A DNA stretch of 64,000 nucleotides from Ursus arctos (GCF_023065955.2 NW_026622874.1:9034001-9098000); one strand, 5' to 3'. Counted from the first letter of the stretch, positions 25,101 to 40,100 are shown. Program-made: numbers and translations. Notes: generated by a model not told the origin, from the letters alone.

Positions 25101-28100
25101 AGTATAAACATGCTGTAATCAAAACCATGTAATAGCATAGATGAATAATTAAAGAAAATGAACCCAAAAAGGAGGAAAACAGCAGCCATGTCTGTGTAGG
25201 TCTTACTGCAGGACAAAGCGGGCGTCCCCGTGCAAAGATCAGGGTTTCTTTGCTACAGTAAATGATGTAATTGGCTATCTGCTTGCGGGGCCACAGGGGC
25301 CCAGAGTGGACAGGCAGAGAGCAGGAGTGAGTGCCAGAAGCAGGGGCTGGGTAGAAAAGGATGGGGGGCACACATGCTACCTGCGTCAGGTATACCTGTC
25401 AGTGCACCCCCTAAAAAAAAAGCTGTGGAGGGGATTACGTGAGAGCCGAGAGAGAGAGACACGTGGCCTAGCCAGGCGAGCAGGCCTTTGCCTTTCTCCC
25501 TTTTACCCTCCCGCCCCTGCCCCTGACAGTGACCTCAGAGGAGCCACACCATCCCCTCCCAGGGGTGGGAAGAGTCAGATGAAAGAAGGAGGGTGAAGAG
25601 ACAGACCCAAGCCCTCACTCCCCACCGCTGGTCCCCAAGCTCTGGGTGGGGCCCAAATGGGGGGTGGAAGTGAAGCTTTATAGTGGCCAGATTAACAGTT
25701 TGATTTGGACTGCACTGAATTCTTTTTTCACCTAACCAATTAACAAAATTGACAAAAATTAAAAAGACTGATAACATTCAGTACTGGCAAGGAGGTGGGA
25801 AACCAGGCATGCTCATAAAATGCTACAGAAATGTAAGTTGCTTTGAGGAAAGTAGCTTATATTTAATGAAGGCATTGTGTTTGACCTAGAAATCCTACTC
25901 TTTAAGAATCTATCCAATAGAAATAAAAGCGCCAGAGTGGAAGAATATCTATATATCTGTACATATCAGTACTGTTCACACACAAACTTGGAAACAGCCT
26001 GAGAATATCCATCAGTACGAGCACTTGAATAAATCATAGGACAACCACGTGACGGAGTGTAGGCTGCTCGTAGGTGGGTCTGTAGGGATTGATCTGGAGA
26101 AAGATGCATCAAACATTACCCATAAAACATTGCCGAGTGATCTTTATCATATGATCTCTTTTTCTTTTTCAAACGAAAGGAAAGAAAGAAAAAGTGTGCG
26201 TGTGTGTGTGCGTGCGTGTGTGTGTGCGCACACACGTGCATGTTTGGAAAGGACGTGGAGAAAAGTATGGAGAAATATTACCATTGGCTCCCATGTTGGT
26301 GGTAAGGCGGAAGGAGACCATTAATTATTCTGTCTTCAGGGCTACATTGTTTGATTGATACAATGCGTCCAAAAGCCAGGCAGCCGCTCCCCACAATTAA
26401 AAAAAAAAATCCCACTAAGAGTATAAATGGAAAAAAATAAAGGAAAAATGATCCATCGTTTTGGTTTAAAGCGTGGCTACCTCTCAGGATGGAGGCCATT
26501 CCTTGTGTCAGACCCAGAGGGGCCGTTCACTAAAATGTGCCCGGTAACTGACTCTGAGTCACGTGCCTCCTTTCTCGGGGCCGCATCTACAATCTAAAGA
26601 TACTGAAGTAGATGGCTGCTCAGATTCTTCCAAAACTATAAGCTCCAATAACAAGGGATCTGTATGAAAAGAATGTCATCTGGGGACGTATTTCAAAGGC
26701 CACAGACCCTGATCAGCGGGGTGTGGTTGGGGCCCCGCGGTGGAGAGATGCTGGTATGAAGGGGTTCTACTGCTCAGCTGAATTCGGGACGGGAAAGTCA
26801 AGATCAGGCTCTCAGCACCCAAGGAAGGCACAGTGAGAGTCCTTATTTAGGATCTATGATTTCCCCTTTCCTTCTCCCTAATACGTGTGCCGTGAAAAGG
26901 AAGAGCACTGGACAGAGACGGGCAGATTTTTCCAGGCTGACCCGGGGGGCCGCTCCAACAGGCCTTCTCCACTGGCCTGGGAACTGTGCCACGGGTGGGC
27001 AGCTCAGAATAGTCCTCCCTTAAAAAGGGAGAAGCAGCCCCCTGCCCAGGCAGCGGGATGAGGGGAGGAGTCTGACCTCCTGGTGGGGCACGACTCCCCC
27101 TGGCTTTCCCTCACCACGGGGGCTCCACCTCTCCCCGCACCCCTCCCTGCCCTGCCTCCCTCTGCCCCAGGGAGGAGACAGAGACACTCACCGAGGACCA
27201 AGAGCCGGACGCGTGACTTAGAGGTTCCCTCCAGGTCCGCCATCAGGGAGACCGAGCACTCATACGTGCCGTTGTCGTCCATGGTCAGCTGGTTTATGGT
27301 GATGGAGGCATCTGACTGCTCAGCGTTGCTCGATATGTTGGCACGGTTCTTATAAAGGTCCCCGTAGATGTAGCTTTTCGTCAAAAATTGCCAGATGAGC
27401 ACCCTTTCCTGGGAGGAAGAAGAAACACCGCTTGGTCTTACCCCAAGTCTTGGCATGGTGCTCGCAGCCTGTGCTAAGTACCCCCATCCACCACTTCTCT
27501 CGGCACGTGCGGCTGTAATATGCAGTGCCCATTGGGGATTCCTCTTATAACGTATATGTACTTTGAATAAAAATATTGGAAGACCAGGGCAGGGAGGCCG
27601 TTCATGTCACAGGAGCACATATGGATAAAGGGGCTTCCTCGGATCCCCACGCTATCACCTCTGGTCACCTCTGGCCTCTCTCTTACCCATTCGATTTCAG
27701 TCCATTGTCTGTCCTCACTCGTTCAGACGAACAATATTTATTGAGCACCTATTACGTGCCACACATCGTGCTAGGCAGCCCTTGGCTTCCAAGCCCCACT
27801 TTATCTACTTGACCCTTGCCGTTGGAAGTTATTTATTCATTGATCTACTCGTTGTTTACCAAAAAGAACACGAGACTGGCTAAGATCACTACTTTCTAGC
27901 CAAACTGCCTCCGTACAAGTCCCAATTCTGCCCCTTACTAGTTATACGACCTTGAGCAAAATGTGACTCCGTTTCCTTTTCTGCAAAATAGAGATAAAAA
28001 TAGTGACACCGATTTTATACAATTTTTGTGAGGATTAAAGTATATATGCAAACCCGTTAGGGCCTTGCCTGACATGGTAGTTTTGCTGGAAGTACCTACA

Positions 28101-31100
28101 TTCTGCCAGACATCACCACTGAGCATCTACTAGGAACGTGACGTTCAAAGATGAACAACTCGTGATTTCTGCCCTCAAAGAATAAATATTACGACATCCT
28201 GTGATTAGCAATGGGACCTCAGAAGAGAGGCATTGCATCTAGAAAGGGAAGTCTGGGAAGGCTTCCTGGAGGAGCTCCCAGAAGACAATGCCTTGGATCC
28301 TGAAGGACAAAGGACAACCGGCCAGGCAAAGGGATAGCGGGTTGGGGCAGAGCACGTTGGAGGAGGACAGATGTATTTGGCATTTTAAGCAAAGGGAGAA
28401 CATCGAAGAAAGACCTAGGAGTGGGAAGCTATGGGTCAACCCCAAGTGGTTCAGTATAAACGGAGTGAGTATGTGGGGGAAGGGTGGGTGGAAGGTAAGC
28501 ATGGACAGGTAGCAATAAAGATCATAGCTGCTATTTATTGAGTGTATGCTACATACTGGGTCTATTCTTTGTATGTATTATCTCATTTAATCCTCACAAC
28601 ACCCCCGTGATGGAGGTATTATGATTATATCCATTTTACATATGAGGAAAACAAGGCAGCAAGGGGTTAAGTACTTCTCCCGAGCTTCCGTGGTTAACCA
28701 AATGGCAGGGCAGGGATTCGAACCAGACGTTCTGCCTTCGGAGCCTGGACCCTGGCGCGTCGTCATTGTCAGATCGCAGGCACCGTGTATCGGGGACTGA
28801 ATAGGCTGCATTTTGTCTTGAAAGCACTGGAGAGCCATGTATTTTAGGAAGTTAGCTCTCAACCCAGGGTGGGAAATGACTTAGCAGGAGAAGGAAAGGC
28901 AGTTAAGAAATCAGCTTAGCAATTCAGATGAAAAATGCTGGGTCTTCAGATCGGGCTGTGGCAATGCAGACGGGAGGATGAAGTGAATTTGGGGAGTGTG
29001 AACAGGGTCAGCCAGTGGCACTGGGGGTCAGGGAGTGGCAGACCTCAACGGTGAGGGTCTTTGGCCTGAATATTCGGGTGCATGGTGACGTCACTTCCAA
29101 GAGAAGAAACACCCAGAAGGAGAACATTTTAAGAAAAAAATGATGCATTCTGTTTTATAGGTGATGTGCTGAAGTGTCGATGGGACACCCAGGCGGGGCT
29201 CAGCAGGAGCTGGACAGGGCAGCTGAGAGCGCCTGGAGATGAAGGTTTGGGAGTCAGTGACTTAGACGTTAACTGAGCCGTGGGCTAAAGGAAGCCGCCC
29301 CAGGTGAATGAGTACGGTATGCCAGGTACCCGAAAGGTCGGGGAGAGGTCAGATAGATCAGAAGAAAACCCGAGATGAGACTGCCGAAAAGCCAAGGGAG
29401 GAAGAAGATTCCGAGATGGGAATCTTTTCCAGCAGATCTTTCCCAGCTCAGCTCTTTCCTGAAGGGCTGGCTCTGCCCGGGACTCTTCATGCCCCAGCCG
29501 CTCTCCTGATCCCAGCTGCCCCAAGGCTTCCTCCCTGGACACCCCCTCCCCCTTGCCTGGACCTGTTACAAAAATTTCCTGGAGGTCACAGATTTAATCC
29601 CTTCCTCTGCGCCCTTGCTTACTCTCAAGGGGATTGCCTCAAATCCTTTTGGAAGTGAGGGATCCATCAGCCGACAGAAGAACTTCAGTGTTTCTCTAAG
29701 CGCTTAGAGAAGTGCCTGGTGAGACCCTGCATCTGGTTGGCTGAACACATGTGATGGGGAAAGAGATGTCTTTCAGTTTCTTCAAGCTCAAGACAGCAGC
29801 TTCCCTCTCTAGGTTTTACCCTGAGATTCTGGACATAGATAGGACCTGTGCCCATGGCCCATCAGGGTTCCCAGGGCAACAGACAACAGGGTGTATCAGG
29901 CAGGCTTTACTCTCCTCTCCCCTTGGGTGTCCTGGGTCACCCCTTCTTTCTTGTCAGGGAAGAAGCTAAATGCTTCCACTCTGGGTATTCCTGGGGGCCC
30001 GATGCTTACCTCTGGCAGGCAGGTTTGCACTTTTTTTACTTTTATTTTTAATTAAGTAGCTCCACACCCAGCATGGAGCCCAACACGGGGCCTGAACTCA
30101 GGACCCTGAGATCAAGACCAGAGTCGAGATCAAGAGTCCAGTGCTTAACTGACTGAGCCACCCAGGTGCCCCCATGTTTGCCTTTTAAAAGTAGAGCTTA
30201 CTGGAACTTACTGAACCACAATGGAAAAGACAACTGGTAGCCTAATGGCGGAGAGGGGTACTAGAGACTTCCCTGCCAACTGTATGTAGGCACATGAACA
30301 AGATCTGGGATCTGTTTAGGGACCTGTTTTGTGTGACCCCCCAACCCTACATCCATGCTTTCTTTTTCTGAATGTACTTAAAAAAAAAAAAAAAACAACC
30401 CGAGGTTGTAGAATTACATAATTCCTTCAACCCTGGGAACTTAAGTAGGATGCCCTCAACTGATTTGAGTCCTTAGGGAGCCAATGTGTTGCCACTTATT
30501 TAAATACGGTTCATCTGGAGCCCCAAGAGGGCCAGTGTACCCCTTCTGCTTTCCAGGTGCCTCCTTCCTGAATCGCCAGGAGGGGTGGCCACCTGCGCGG
30601 GGAGCCTCGGGTGACTTAATTTAGTTCACCTGAAGTCAGTGGACGAGCTGGGGTTTATTCTTGAAGAGACTCACGGACAGGCATGCTTCCTATAGGTTCA
30701 CATACTAATTTTTTGGTAAAGATTTATTTATATATTTGAGAGAGAGGGAGAGAGGGGCAGAGGGAGGGGAGAGAGAGAATCTCAAGCATGCTCCCCCCCC
30801 AACTCCAATCCTGCCCCCGCCCCCCGTGAGTGTGGAGCCCAACTAGTGGCTCGTTCGACCTCATGACCCTGAGATCATGACCTGAGCCAAAACCAAGAGT
30901 TGGGCACTCAACACACTGAGCCACCCAGGCGCCCCTAGTTTCACATACTAATTTGTACAAAAATGCCTTGGTGCAGCTGATGCCGAGTAATTATGAAGAT
31001 CGTTCCTGAGTATTGTGTGACGGTTACGAAGTTGGAACAGGCAAGTCATGGGTGTGAAAGCTCTAATTGATCGACCTCATTGAATTTTTAGTTGTGCAGC

Positions 31101-34100
31101 TAAAGTCTCTATTTTCCTATTTGACGACTGCCGAAGTGTTCTGACACCCTATGTGAAACCTGAATTGATGTATGGTGGGGACGTTCGAGATATTTTTGTG
31201 ATTTTAACTTCCCCTTTTTGTACATGTAATATTAAGCAAATGATGAAACATTGCTCTAATGGTTTAGCAAAGGAAGGAGAACGAAAGACCCTAATTTCTG
31301 GGTGGAGAAGTGGATCAAGACTGTTACCAAAAGTTTGTCTGTGTTATCGTACCTGACTTTAAGATCCAAACTTTTTTTTGGCCAAGTTGTGCCTTTCCTC
31401 CTAGAATTGTGAGTGGAGCACAATACCAGCCCTCGTTTTTACACTGTGAAGTGGATATTGTTACGGGGATCACACCGGGGCCTTTCTCGCTGGTAAGCAA
31501 ATCATGCCTCGTGAATATATGATCTACGGAGAAACGCCTACAGTTTTACCTGCTGCTATGGGCTGTCTGTTGGAGAATAAATTTTGAATGTGTTCCTCCT
31601 CCCACCCCCAAAAATAAAATAAATAAAAGTAGATGTCACTCAAAGTTATGAATAGATGCACCATTTCTTATCATCAGAGAAATGGGAATGCGATTTAAAA
31701 AATGAGATACTTTTTTCACTTACCAAAATGGCAAATATCACACAGTTTGAGAACACTGCGTGTCGGGAAAGTGGGTGTCCTCCTATTGTGCGGAACGTGG
31801 AGACTGGCATGACATCTAATGAGAGCTCTTTGATCTTACTTATCAAAATTTTAAATTCACATACCCTGTGACTCAGAGGTTCTCTTTTTAATGACTTATC
31901 CCACACGTATGTACTTTATATGCAGTGGATGCTATCTATGCGTGCTGTATACGCCCACAGACCATTCCTGTAGAGACGTCTGTCGCAGCAGTATTTGTAG
32001 CAGCAAATACGGGAAATAAATATCCATCACTGGCTCATAACATGGAACATGTTTAAAAAATGAGACAGATCGCTTCCAGGCCTTTTGGCTAAGATCAGGG
32101 TAAAAAACGAGATCGATATAAAGGTACTGACACATGGAAGGAGCTCCGTGACGTATTACGAGAAGAAGCCAAGCGCAGAACAGCGTGCGTGTGCTGTCTA
32201 TGTAAACGTGCATAGTCATGTATGAGCGGATACATATATATGGATGTTTGTGTACGTGCCACCCCAAAACTCGGAAGAGTGGTTCCATTTGATGAGGGAG
32301 CAGGAGACTGGGAGTTCAGAGTTTGGTGTAAGTCTTACTGCTTTATCTTCAGTCACATGCCTGTGTTGCTCAGACACACATGCACCCAAGTGAGCACTCA
32401 GGCTCTGCCGGGGGGAGCACCTCATGCTTCCCTGTGGAGGCCATTGGGTAGCCTCTGTGAAATCATAAAAGCACGTAGCCTTTCTGGGAGCGTATTCTAG
32501 AGGCATACCGGTCCACACGCAAAATGACATATGTCAATGGTTATTCTTGGTAATTGGAAGATCGGGAATAAGCAAGTGCCGATCGTTATGGGGCTGGTTA
32601 AATTTTAACAGTGTATCCTCGCGATGGACTCCCGTGAAGCCCTTCCAGAAGGAGGGAGCCTCTATCAGCTGATACAGAGAGCTCTTCCAAAACTATATTA
32701 AACGAAAAACTCAAGGGGCAGAACAGTGCCTAAAATGCGCTACCTTTTGTGTAAAAAGAGGGGGAAGTAGGAATGCGCACACACATACACACAAAACATA
32801 TTAACATTTTCTTGAATTTGCATAAAGAATCAATGGGAGGATACACAAGAAACTACGCTGGTTCTCTTAGCCTAGAGTAATATTCAACTAGGTAATAACC
32901 GCAGCAGAGATACAACCCATCAGACAGACGCTGGGCCCAAACAACCCGTCCCAGTGAAAATCGGCCTTGCCTGCAGGTGGGGAGTGTAGGGGGTGGGGGG
33001 GCGGAGGTGGAGAGGAACAGGGGGACCAGCGTGGACAGGAGGGGCAAGGACGGGAAAGAGACTTCACGGTGTTCGCTTTTGATGATGTTTCACTTTTGGA
33101 ACCATGGGACTGTATTACCCATTTCAAAATAAAAATAAAAAATAAAATAAAATGTCTTCTATATTCCCCAAAGGAACCTAAACAGGAAAAAAAACCCCAA
33201 AACACTATAAAATAAGATCTGGCCTCAAGGAGAGCTCTGTGCTAATCAAAAGAAATGACTGTCTCAAATGATACAGTTTAGGTGATTTGAGACTGACCGG
33301 CAGGAGGATATTTTAGGGAATGTCACTTTTTCTAAAGTAAGTGGCATAACGTGCCCCTTGCTGGGTCACTCACTACTCTCGCCCCACCCAGTCCAGCTTG
33401 GGTGCTAGTGTTTATTCTAACATTTACTGAAAGACTTGCAGTGCTTGTCCTCTAAGAGGTCATGGCCAGGCCGGATTCATTCCCATGATACCCTCAACTT
33501 TTTTAAGGATCCTTACCGTGTGAGTCCTTAGAAGCTTGTCCCATTGGATAAATCCATTTCGGTCGGAGGCAGAAGTGTGGTAGGTGCATGGAAGGGTAAC
33601 GCTCTTTCCCCGGGCAGCCCGAAGAACGTCCTGCGGGGTTTCCACAGAGATGGCATTGACAGTCACCCAGACTGGAACGGAAGTGGGAGGTGGGAAGAAG
33701 TCAATGCCATAGCATAGCCACTCGTTGCCCATAGGACCTGTGAGGGAATGCCCAGGGACCTTCTCCTGCAACCACAGCTGGACACACTACAACTGTGATC
33801 TCAGCCATGGCACACCCGCTGTTCTCCAAGACCGAGGCGAAGACAGTCGTGTGCCCTGGTCCACCCTATACCCACCCCGCAGCATCACAAGAAGTTAAAT
33901 GCATCGTCTGGTAGCTAACAGCCCAGCTTTGAGCCCCAGCCCCACCTCTTACCAGCTGCGTGAACCTCTCTCATCCATAAAATAGGAACACGAATACTTC
34001 CCAGAGTTGCTGGGAGAACTTCATGGGATAATATGTCTAAATACTTTTTTAGTCCCTGTCACATAGAAAGCTCTCGATAAATATTCCTCCCATCTTTTTT

Positions 34101-37100
34101 TGTCATGATGATGACGTAGTCAATCATTTAACAAATTTTCACGGAGCACTTCAATGTGGTAAGGCGTTTTATAAATAAGATGAAAGCAAGCTAAAGAGAT
34201 AGAGGGTATTCCCAGGTGAGTTTATTCCACATAAGTCTGTCATGAGAACTTTCTAGGCAGGAGTAAGTGTGGTCCATGTGAGGAACAGCAAGGAAGCCGT
34301 GCGGTAGGAGGGGAGGGAGGAGGCGAGATGAGGCAGGGAGGTGGAGAAGTCTCAGGTCACATTGGGCCTTGTAGCCCATATGTAGGACTTCATATTTTTC
34401 TTTGGAGGAGGCGGGAAGCCCTTGGAGGGATTTAAGCCAAGATAATAGAGTTGACATATGTTTTTAAAGGCTCATCGTGGCTGAAGTGGAGTGAAAGGAA
34501 AGAGGAGATTGGGGAACAGAGTGGAAGCAGGGCAACGAATCAAGAGTCTATTCCAATTATACCGGTGAGTGCTAACTGGCTTGGGCACAGGTCCGGGCAG
34601 TGGAGGAAGAGAGAAGTGATCCAAATTGGAATGTGTGTAGAAAGTAGAGCCAACGGGATTTGACTGCAGATTAGATCTGACATATTAGAGGGAAAGAGGG
34701 GGCAAGGATAGGTACGGGATTTGGCCAAAACAACTGGAAGGATGGAATGGTCATTTATGGAGTTGATGAAGACTGGGGGGGTTCAGGTTTCAGGGGAAAG
34801 ATCTGGAATTTGTTTGTGGACATGTGAAGTTCGAGATGCGTATTAGACACCCGATAGAGGTGTTGAGGGGACAGTGGCCTGGGGAGGTCACTGAAGGCCA
34901 GAGGATGTGGCGGAAGACAGAGAAGCACACAAAGATGGGGAAGGTAAGTGGGATGGAGCCCTGGGGCACTCTAGTGCTTCGTGGTGGAAAAATGAGGAGA
35001 AACCAGCAAAGAGGAAGGAAAACTGGTCAGGGGGTTAGGAAGAGAGTCCCGAAACTTGTTCCCCAAAATCCCAGCAGTTAAAGTATTTCCTGAAAGCAGA
35101 GGGGATCAGCTACTCCAGTGCTGCTGGTCTGCTGGACCACAGAGCTGGGAGCTGAGAGGAGACGACTGGATGTGGTGGACGACGCGGAGGGGTAAGGGGA
35201 CCTTGGCATGAGCAGAGTCCACGGAGTGGCAAGGACAGAGCTCAGGAAGAGGGGTTCAAGAGCAGGTGGGATGAGAAGAAGAGGGCAGCTTTTGCCAAAA
35301 AGGAGAGAGAGAAAAAGGGACATGGGGGGTTACAAAGGAGTCTGTGGGGTCAAGAGAGGTTTGTGCCTTTAAAAAATATATATATATGTTTGATGATTTA
35401 AAAAATATTTTGGACACCGTGGCCCTTGTTTTCTCTCTTATAGGATCTTTGCCTCTCTACTCAGTGGGGTGTGACAAAAGTACCAGATGGGACATCTCAT
35501 CTGTGATTAGAAAAGTAGGAAGTAGAGAAGTTCATTTCTAGAACCTTCCAACGACCTCCTTTTCCACTTCCTCATGTGGGTCTACACTGGGGATCTCCTT
35601 TCTAATGGTTCAGAACCCACCCTGTCCGGAGGAGTCACAGCTCTCCCTGAAAGCTGTGTGCCTCGGGCTCCAGAAGGATTCTTTCTCATCCTCATTCTCC
35701 TGCTCTCCTTCTCAAGGCTGAGCCCTTCTATTCATGAAGAGCATTCATCTGATGCTCAGCTAATTCCCCAGGAGGGGTTACAAAGGAATCGTTCAGGGTG
35801 GTGTTAACCTCCCTAAGGATAGACGAAGGGGGAGAGTGAGTGCTTTTCACCTCCAGGAAGAAATCAAAATCTCCCGGCACCATAGTAGTTCGCTGAGGAA
35901 GAAGTTTCGAGCGCATTCCCTGTCCTAGAGGAAATGTCCAGACTCTTCCCAGCAGAATCAGTACCTACTACTCACAAATGCCTGCCCCCTAGGACCTGTG
36001 TCTCCTGCAGCTTCGTTACACAATACACCAGAGTGGCCAAGGACACGAATGCAGGAGCCAAACTGCCCAGGCTGGAAGCCTCTTCCTTAACTTTTTCTGT
36101 GGGACCTTGGCCAACTTAATTAACTTTTCTGTGCCCCAGTTTTCTCAACTATAAAATGAGGGTAACATGATTACCTAGCAATAGTGTCGTGAGGGTTGAA
36201 CGACTTACCATATTTAGAGGGCATGCATGTCTCTAGCCTGGCACGCAAGCACGAGCCAGACCAACGTTCTCTATTGTCACATCTTTCTCTGCTACTCTGT
36301 TTTCTCCATCTCCGTGTCCCCCAGGGCTCACCCAAGTGCCTGACGTCGGAGGTGCTCAAGTTAAGTGCTCTTTGACCGCAAATAAACGAGTTACAGAGCA
36401 TTTAAGCCTAAAAGACGGGTGGGATTCACAGAGAAACTTGTTGGAGAACCTATCTTACAGATTGCTAGAAAATGCCCCCCAAAATCAAATAAAGGCTCAA
36501 AAGAGCCCCTAGAGGGGGCAAGGCGAGTCTGCAAGATGCCCCAGAAGGAAATGAGAGAGGCCGTTGAAATTCCCTTGAAGGGTGTGGCGTGGAGACCCAG
36601 CCTGAAGCCTTGACGACTGCTTGTAAATAATTAAGGTTTGTTAAGAAGATAATAAACCGTCTCTGGAGAGCTAACCAGAGAGTAATACATCCAAGGAGGA
36701 TAATGAAATGCTTGATGGAAGCGGCTGCTCGAGGCCTACGCAGCACATTATGGGCAGCACATTATGGGAACCCTCGGGAACCTGGCCATCAGGCCCCCAC
36801 TTAGGCAAATGCATTTGCTCGGAGAAACCGCATTCCTAGCGAGGAAGTGCCGGAGGCCAGAGGTGTCCCAGCCTGCCCGAGGCCCTGGCCGGGGAGGGGC
36901 AGTTCCCACAGGGCGAGTGGGATCGTCCTGCCTCCGCCCGCAGCGGTGCAGGCCTGGGTGGTTAGAACTCAGTGTTTGCCGAACTGCTCAACACGCATGT
37001 TTCGGAATCTGTAAATTCCGATCAATTCAATGGATTTTTCCTAAGGTCCTAGTCCTGGGTCCCCCTCGCAAGGCACTGGGAAAATGAGCAGAGGCGGGTT

Positions 37101-40100
37101 CACGGGCCCCCTCCTCTGGAAACCGCCAGGACCATCCGGGCCCAGCCAGGCCCAGCTCGCAGGCTTCTCGGAACTTCTTGGAGCTTCTATGGTGCAAGCT
37201 AGGCCTCCTCTCCTCTCGGCACACGGTATGCCCCTTCTCACAGGGTCTGTGTCTCACGTTTTGCTTGTGTCTACTCTTTGCCAGTTCCCACCTCAAGGTT
37301 TCTGCAGAGCTGGGTGCTAATAAGACCTTGTGGGTTCAGTGGCCTGGGGCACAGTCCCTGCCCAGGAAGCAGTTAAAGGTCACGGCCAGTCAGCAGCCTC
37401 ATGGAGCCTAATTAAGTGTGAAATGCAAGGGTTAAGGAAGGGGAGTGGAGGAGGAGAGAGGGGAGGGGCTGTGTCACCACCCAGAAGGAGGACGGTGAGA
37501 GAAAGGCTTATTGAGGAGGTAAGGACTTGAAATTGTCCCCAAGGGAGTCAGTTTGTTCAGGACGTTGAACTTGTGTAAGAAAATAAAGCAAGATGCAAAA
37601 CTGTATATACAACAGTATCCCATTTCCACATAATCACAGAAAGAGAGCAAATTCTAGAAGGAAATACACCAAAATACAGTATTAATAACAGTTATCTCTA
37701 GATTCTGGGATCATGGGTAAATTCCGGATTTCTTGTCTGTATATTTTTATTTTCCAAATGTTCTGTAGTAAACATGCATTGCTCTTGTAATCACAAAGCC
37801 ATGTTACAGCTTTATAAATCAAGCTGGGATGGAGGAAGTAGGACAAATAGCCAGGCTATTTTGCCAAGGAGCTCACCTAAACCCAGGGAAATGAAAAAGC
37901 TGAAGTGAGAGGGCCTTGAGAAAGTTTCTTTATCTTCCTCTGGGTTGGAAGATGGGGAGACTTATGCAGGCTTGTAGGTTATAGGAAAGGAGCTCCGAGA
38001 AAGGAAGACACTGAAAATAGAAGAGAAACCAGTTGGAGGAAGACTCCAGCCTGGGAGAGAAGGGGAGTGGGGGGAGGGCTCGGGTCCTAGGGGAGGATAG
38101 ACCGGTTTTGCTCGCAGCAAGTGTAACCTGTTGCCACGTGTGCGGAGAGGCAAGTCCCTAAGTGGGAGCATCTGTCCGTCACTGTGTTCTGCCCACGCAG
38201 AACAGGTGCTTATGGCAGCCCTGACTCACCAGGGCAGAAAACGAGGAAGCAGCCCAGAGGTCACTGGGTGGCAGAGGGGAGGAAGGGACCTCAGGAAGGA
38301 GGCGGGTTCCAAGTGTGACAGCCGCTGGCTGCTCGCTGCTCAGGGCAGAGGGCTGCTCCAGGGACAGGGTGATCTGGGAACAGACAAGCCGAGCCTCCTC
38401 TCGAGGCAGAGAGGAGACAGGGTAAAACCTGAGCCCTGCCAGCATGGAGTAGTTAGCGGGACAGCTCTCTTTACTAACCCCCAAGTCAAATATGTCTTCC
38501 ACCAACTTTCTCAGTAATGAAGTTCCCATTGAAGCTGCTGCTCAAATGAAAATCTGGGAGGGGGGAGGGGAGGAAGGGAGGGAAGACACACTGAGTGACT
38601 CCCTTTCCCTTGCAGGACTAACCCATTTCCCTAATTAGTCCCTCTTATCCATCAAACCCTCCAAAGGGATTCAGAATGGGTAACTTTTGATAGAAGCCTA
38701 TGAGATTAGAAAGTTGAGGCTTGGAGAGAAGCTGGAACTGCCTAGAGAAAGAGGGAAAGGGAGAAAGGCAGGAGAGGAGACACTAAAAGCAAACCAGCTT
38801 CCTGCCTAGTGAGGTTCTGAAGGGTAGGTTCTCGTTCATTCATACGCATAAAGCACATGGCTGCTGGGCACCCGTGTTGCAGGCACTGTGCTGGACTCGG
38901 GGGAGAAAGTGACAAGCAGAGACGGACACCGTGCCTGTTGTCATAGCACTCGGTTGTCTGGGTGAATCAAACTGTAATGAATAATCCCAGAGAAAAATGT
39001 AAGACCACCATGGAAACAAGTGTTACGCGTTCGATGACAGGATAAAGCAAGATTTGGGGCTGAGAAGGGGTTGTCCTAAGGAAGGGACTGTCGAGCTGAC
39101 ATTGGAAGATGAGCAGGAGTGAACCATGTGAAATTTGGAAAAGAGGTGGGTGGAGGGAGAAGAGCACTGTGCAGAGGTCTGGGCATGGAGAAGGTGGGGC
39201 ACGTTCCAGAAAGTCGAAGAAGCCAGTCTGTAGCGAGGCACCAAGGAGATGGCGCTGCATGGAGCAAAGACGAACTGTCCCTGCCAAGCCCCGTACGAAT
39301 TGTAGATTTGTGAGCAAAATAAATTATTTGATCATTTTTTTCAGGGTAGTTTATCACATCGCACTAGAACCACTGTAACAGATGACTGCTGGTTTCTGGC
39401 TTTCATTCTCGGGTGGATGGGGCTCGTTCACGATGCAGAGAGCACGAAAAAGCCCAGGTGGGGGGAAAAGATGATGAGGTTGCTTTTCAGCTTGTGAATT
39501 TGCAGTGCTTCTGGGCCATTTAAGTTTAGAGGTCACGGGACGCCTGGGTGGCTCAGTCGGTTAAGCCTTCGGCTCAGGTCATGATCTCAGGGTCCTAGGA
39601 TCGAGCCCCGCATCAGGATCCTTGCTCAGTGGGGAGCCTGCTTCTCCCTCTGCTTGTGCTCTCTCTCTCTCTGACAAATAAATAAAATCTTTTTTTTTTT
39701 TTTAAGTTGAGAGGTCACGTGGGCTGGGCTGTTGGATCTGTGGGTGTGTAGCTCAGGACGGAGGTTGGGTTTGAAGACGGATGTTGTGAGACCATTGGAA
39801 ACGGGTGTCACCTAAAGATGTGAATGTGGACCTAGTGAAAATAGAAGTGGGTTTGGTGTGAGGACCTCTGACATTTCCTAGTGGGCAGAGGAGAATGAAG
39901 CTGCAAAGAAGGCTTGAAAGGAAGAGGAGAACCAGGAGAGGGTGTGTCACCAGACAGGACAGAATAGTTTCAGGAAGGAGGGAGGGAGGGGTTAGCGGGG
40001 TCAAGCGCTCCCAGGAATACAAGCCCAGGCTGAGCCAGGCACACTTTCCCCCAGGCCTCCCAGGGACCAGCATCACAGCAAGCAGTATGGCTGGGTCACC

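Larger units (their letters stand above)
19757..27191 (-). other. GPA33: GPA33 intron 3 (about 7.4 kb)
   Basis: Contains MIR and L2 fragments, one SINE, simple repeats and a GC-rich patch at 22440-22680. I see no extra exon. The stretches 21580-22740, 22860-24250 and 26240-27190 hold no recognised repeat apart from a TC-rich tract at 22760-22830 and another at 23487-23511. Confidence 0.85.
27409..33516 (-). other. GPA33: GPA33 intron 2 (about 6.1 kb)
   Basis: Holds MIR, L2, SINE, old L1 and the U2 fragment. The stretches 28770-30020 and 30180-30700 have only L2-like or unclassified sequence, and a poly-A run is at 30379-30394. Confidence 0.85.

Noticed and set aside
24932..25371. Minus-strand frames with THTHTHTH runs
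   Set aside because: They read a TG/TA microsatellite.
36478..36536. CTCF-like string CCCCTAGAGGGGGC
   Set aside because: It has an extra G that breaks the motif spacing.
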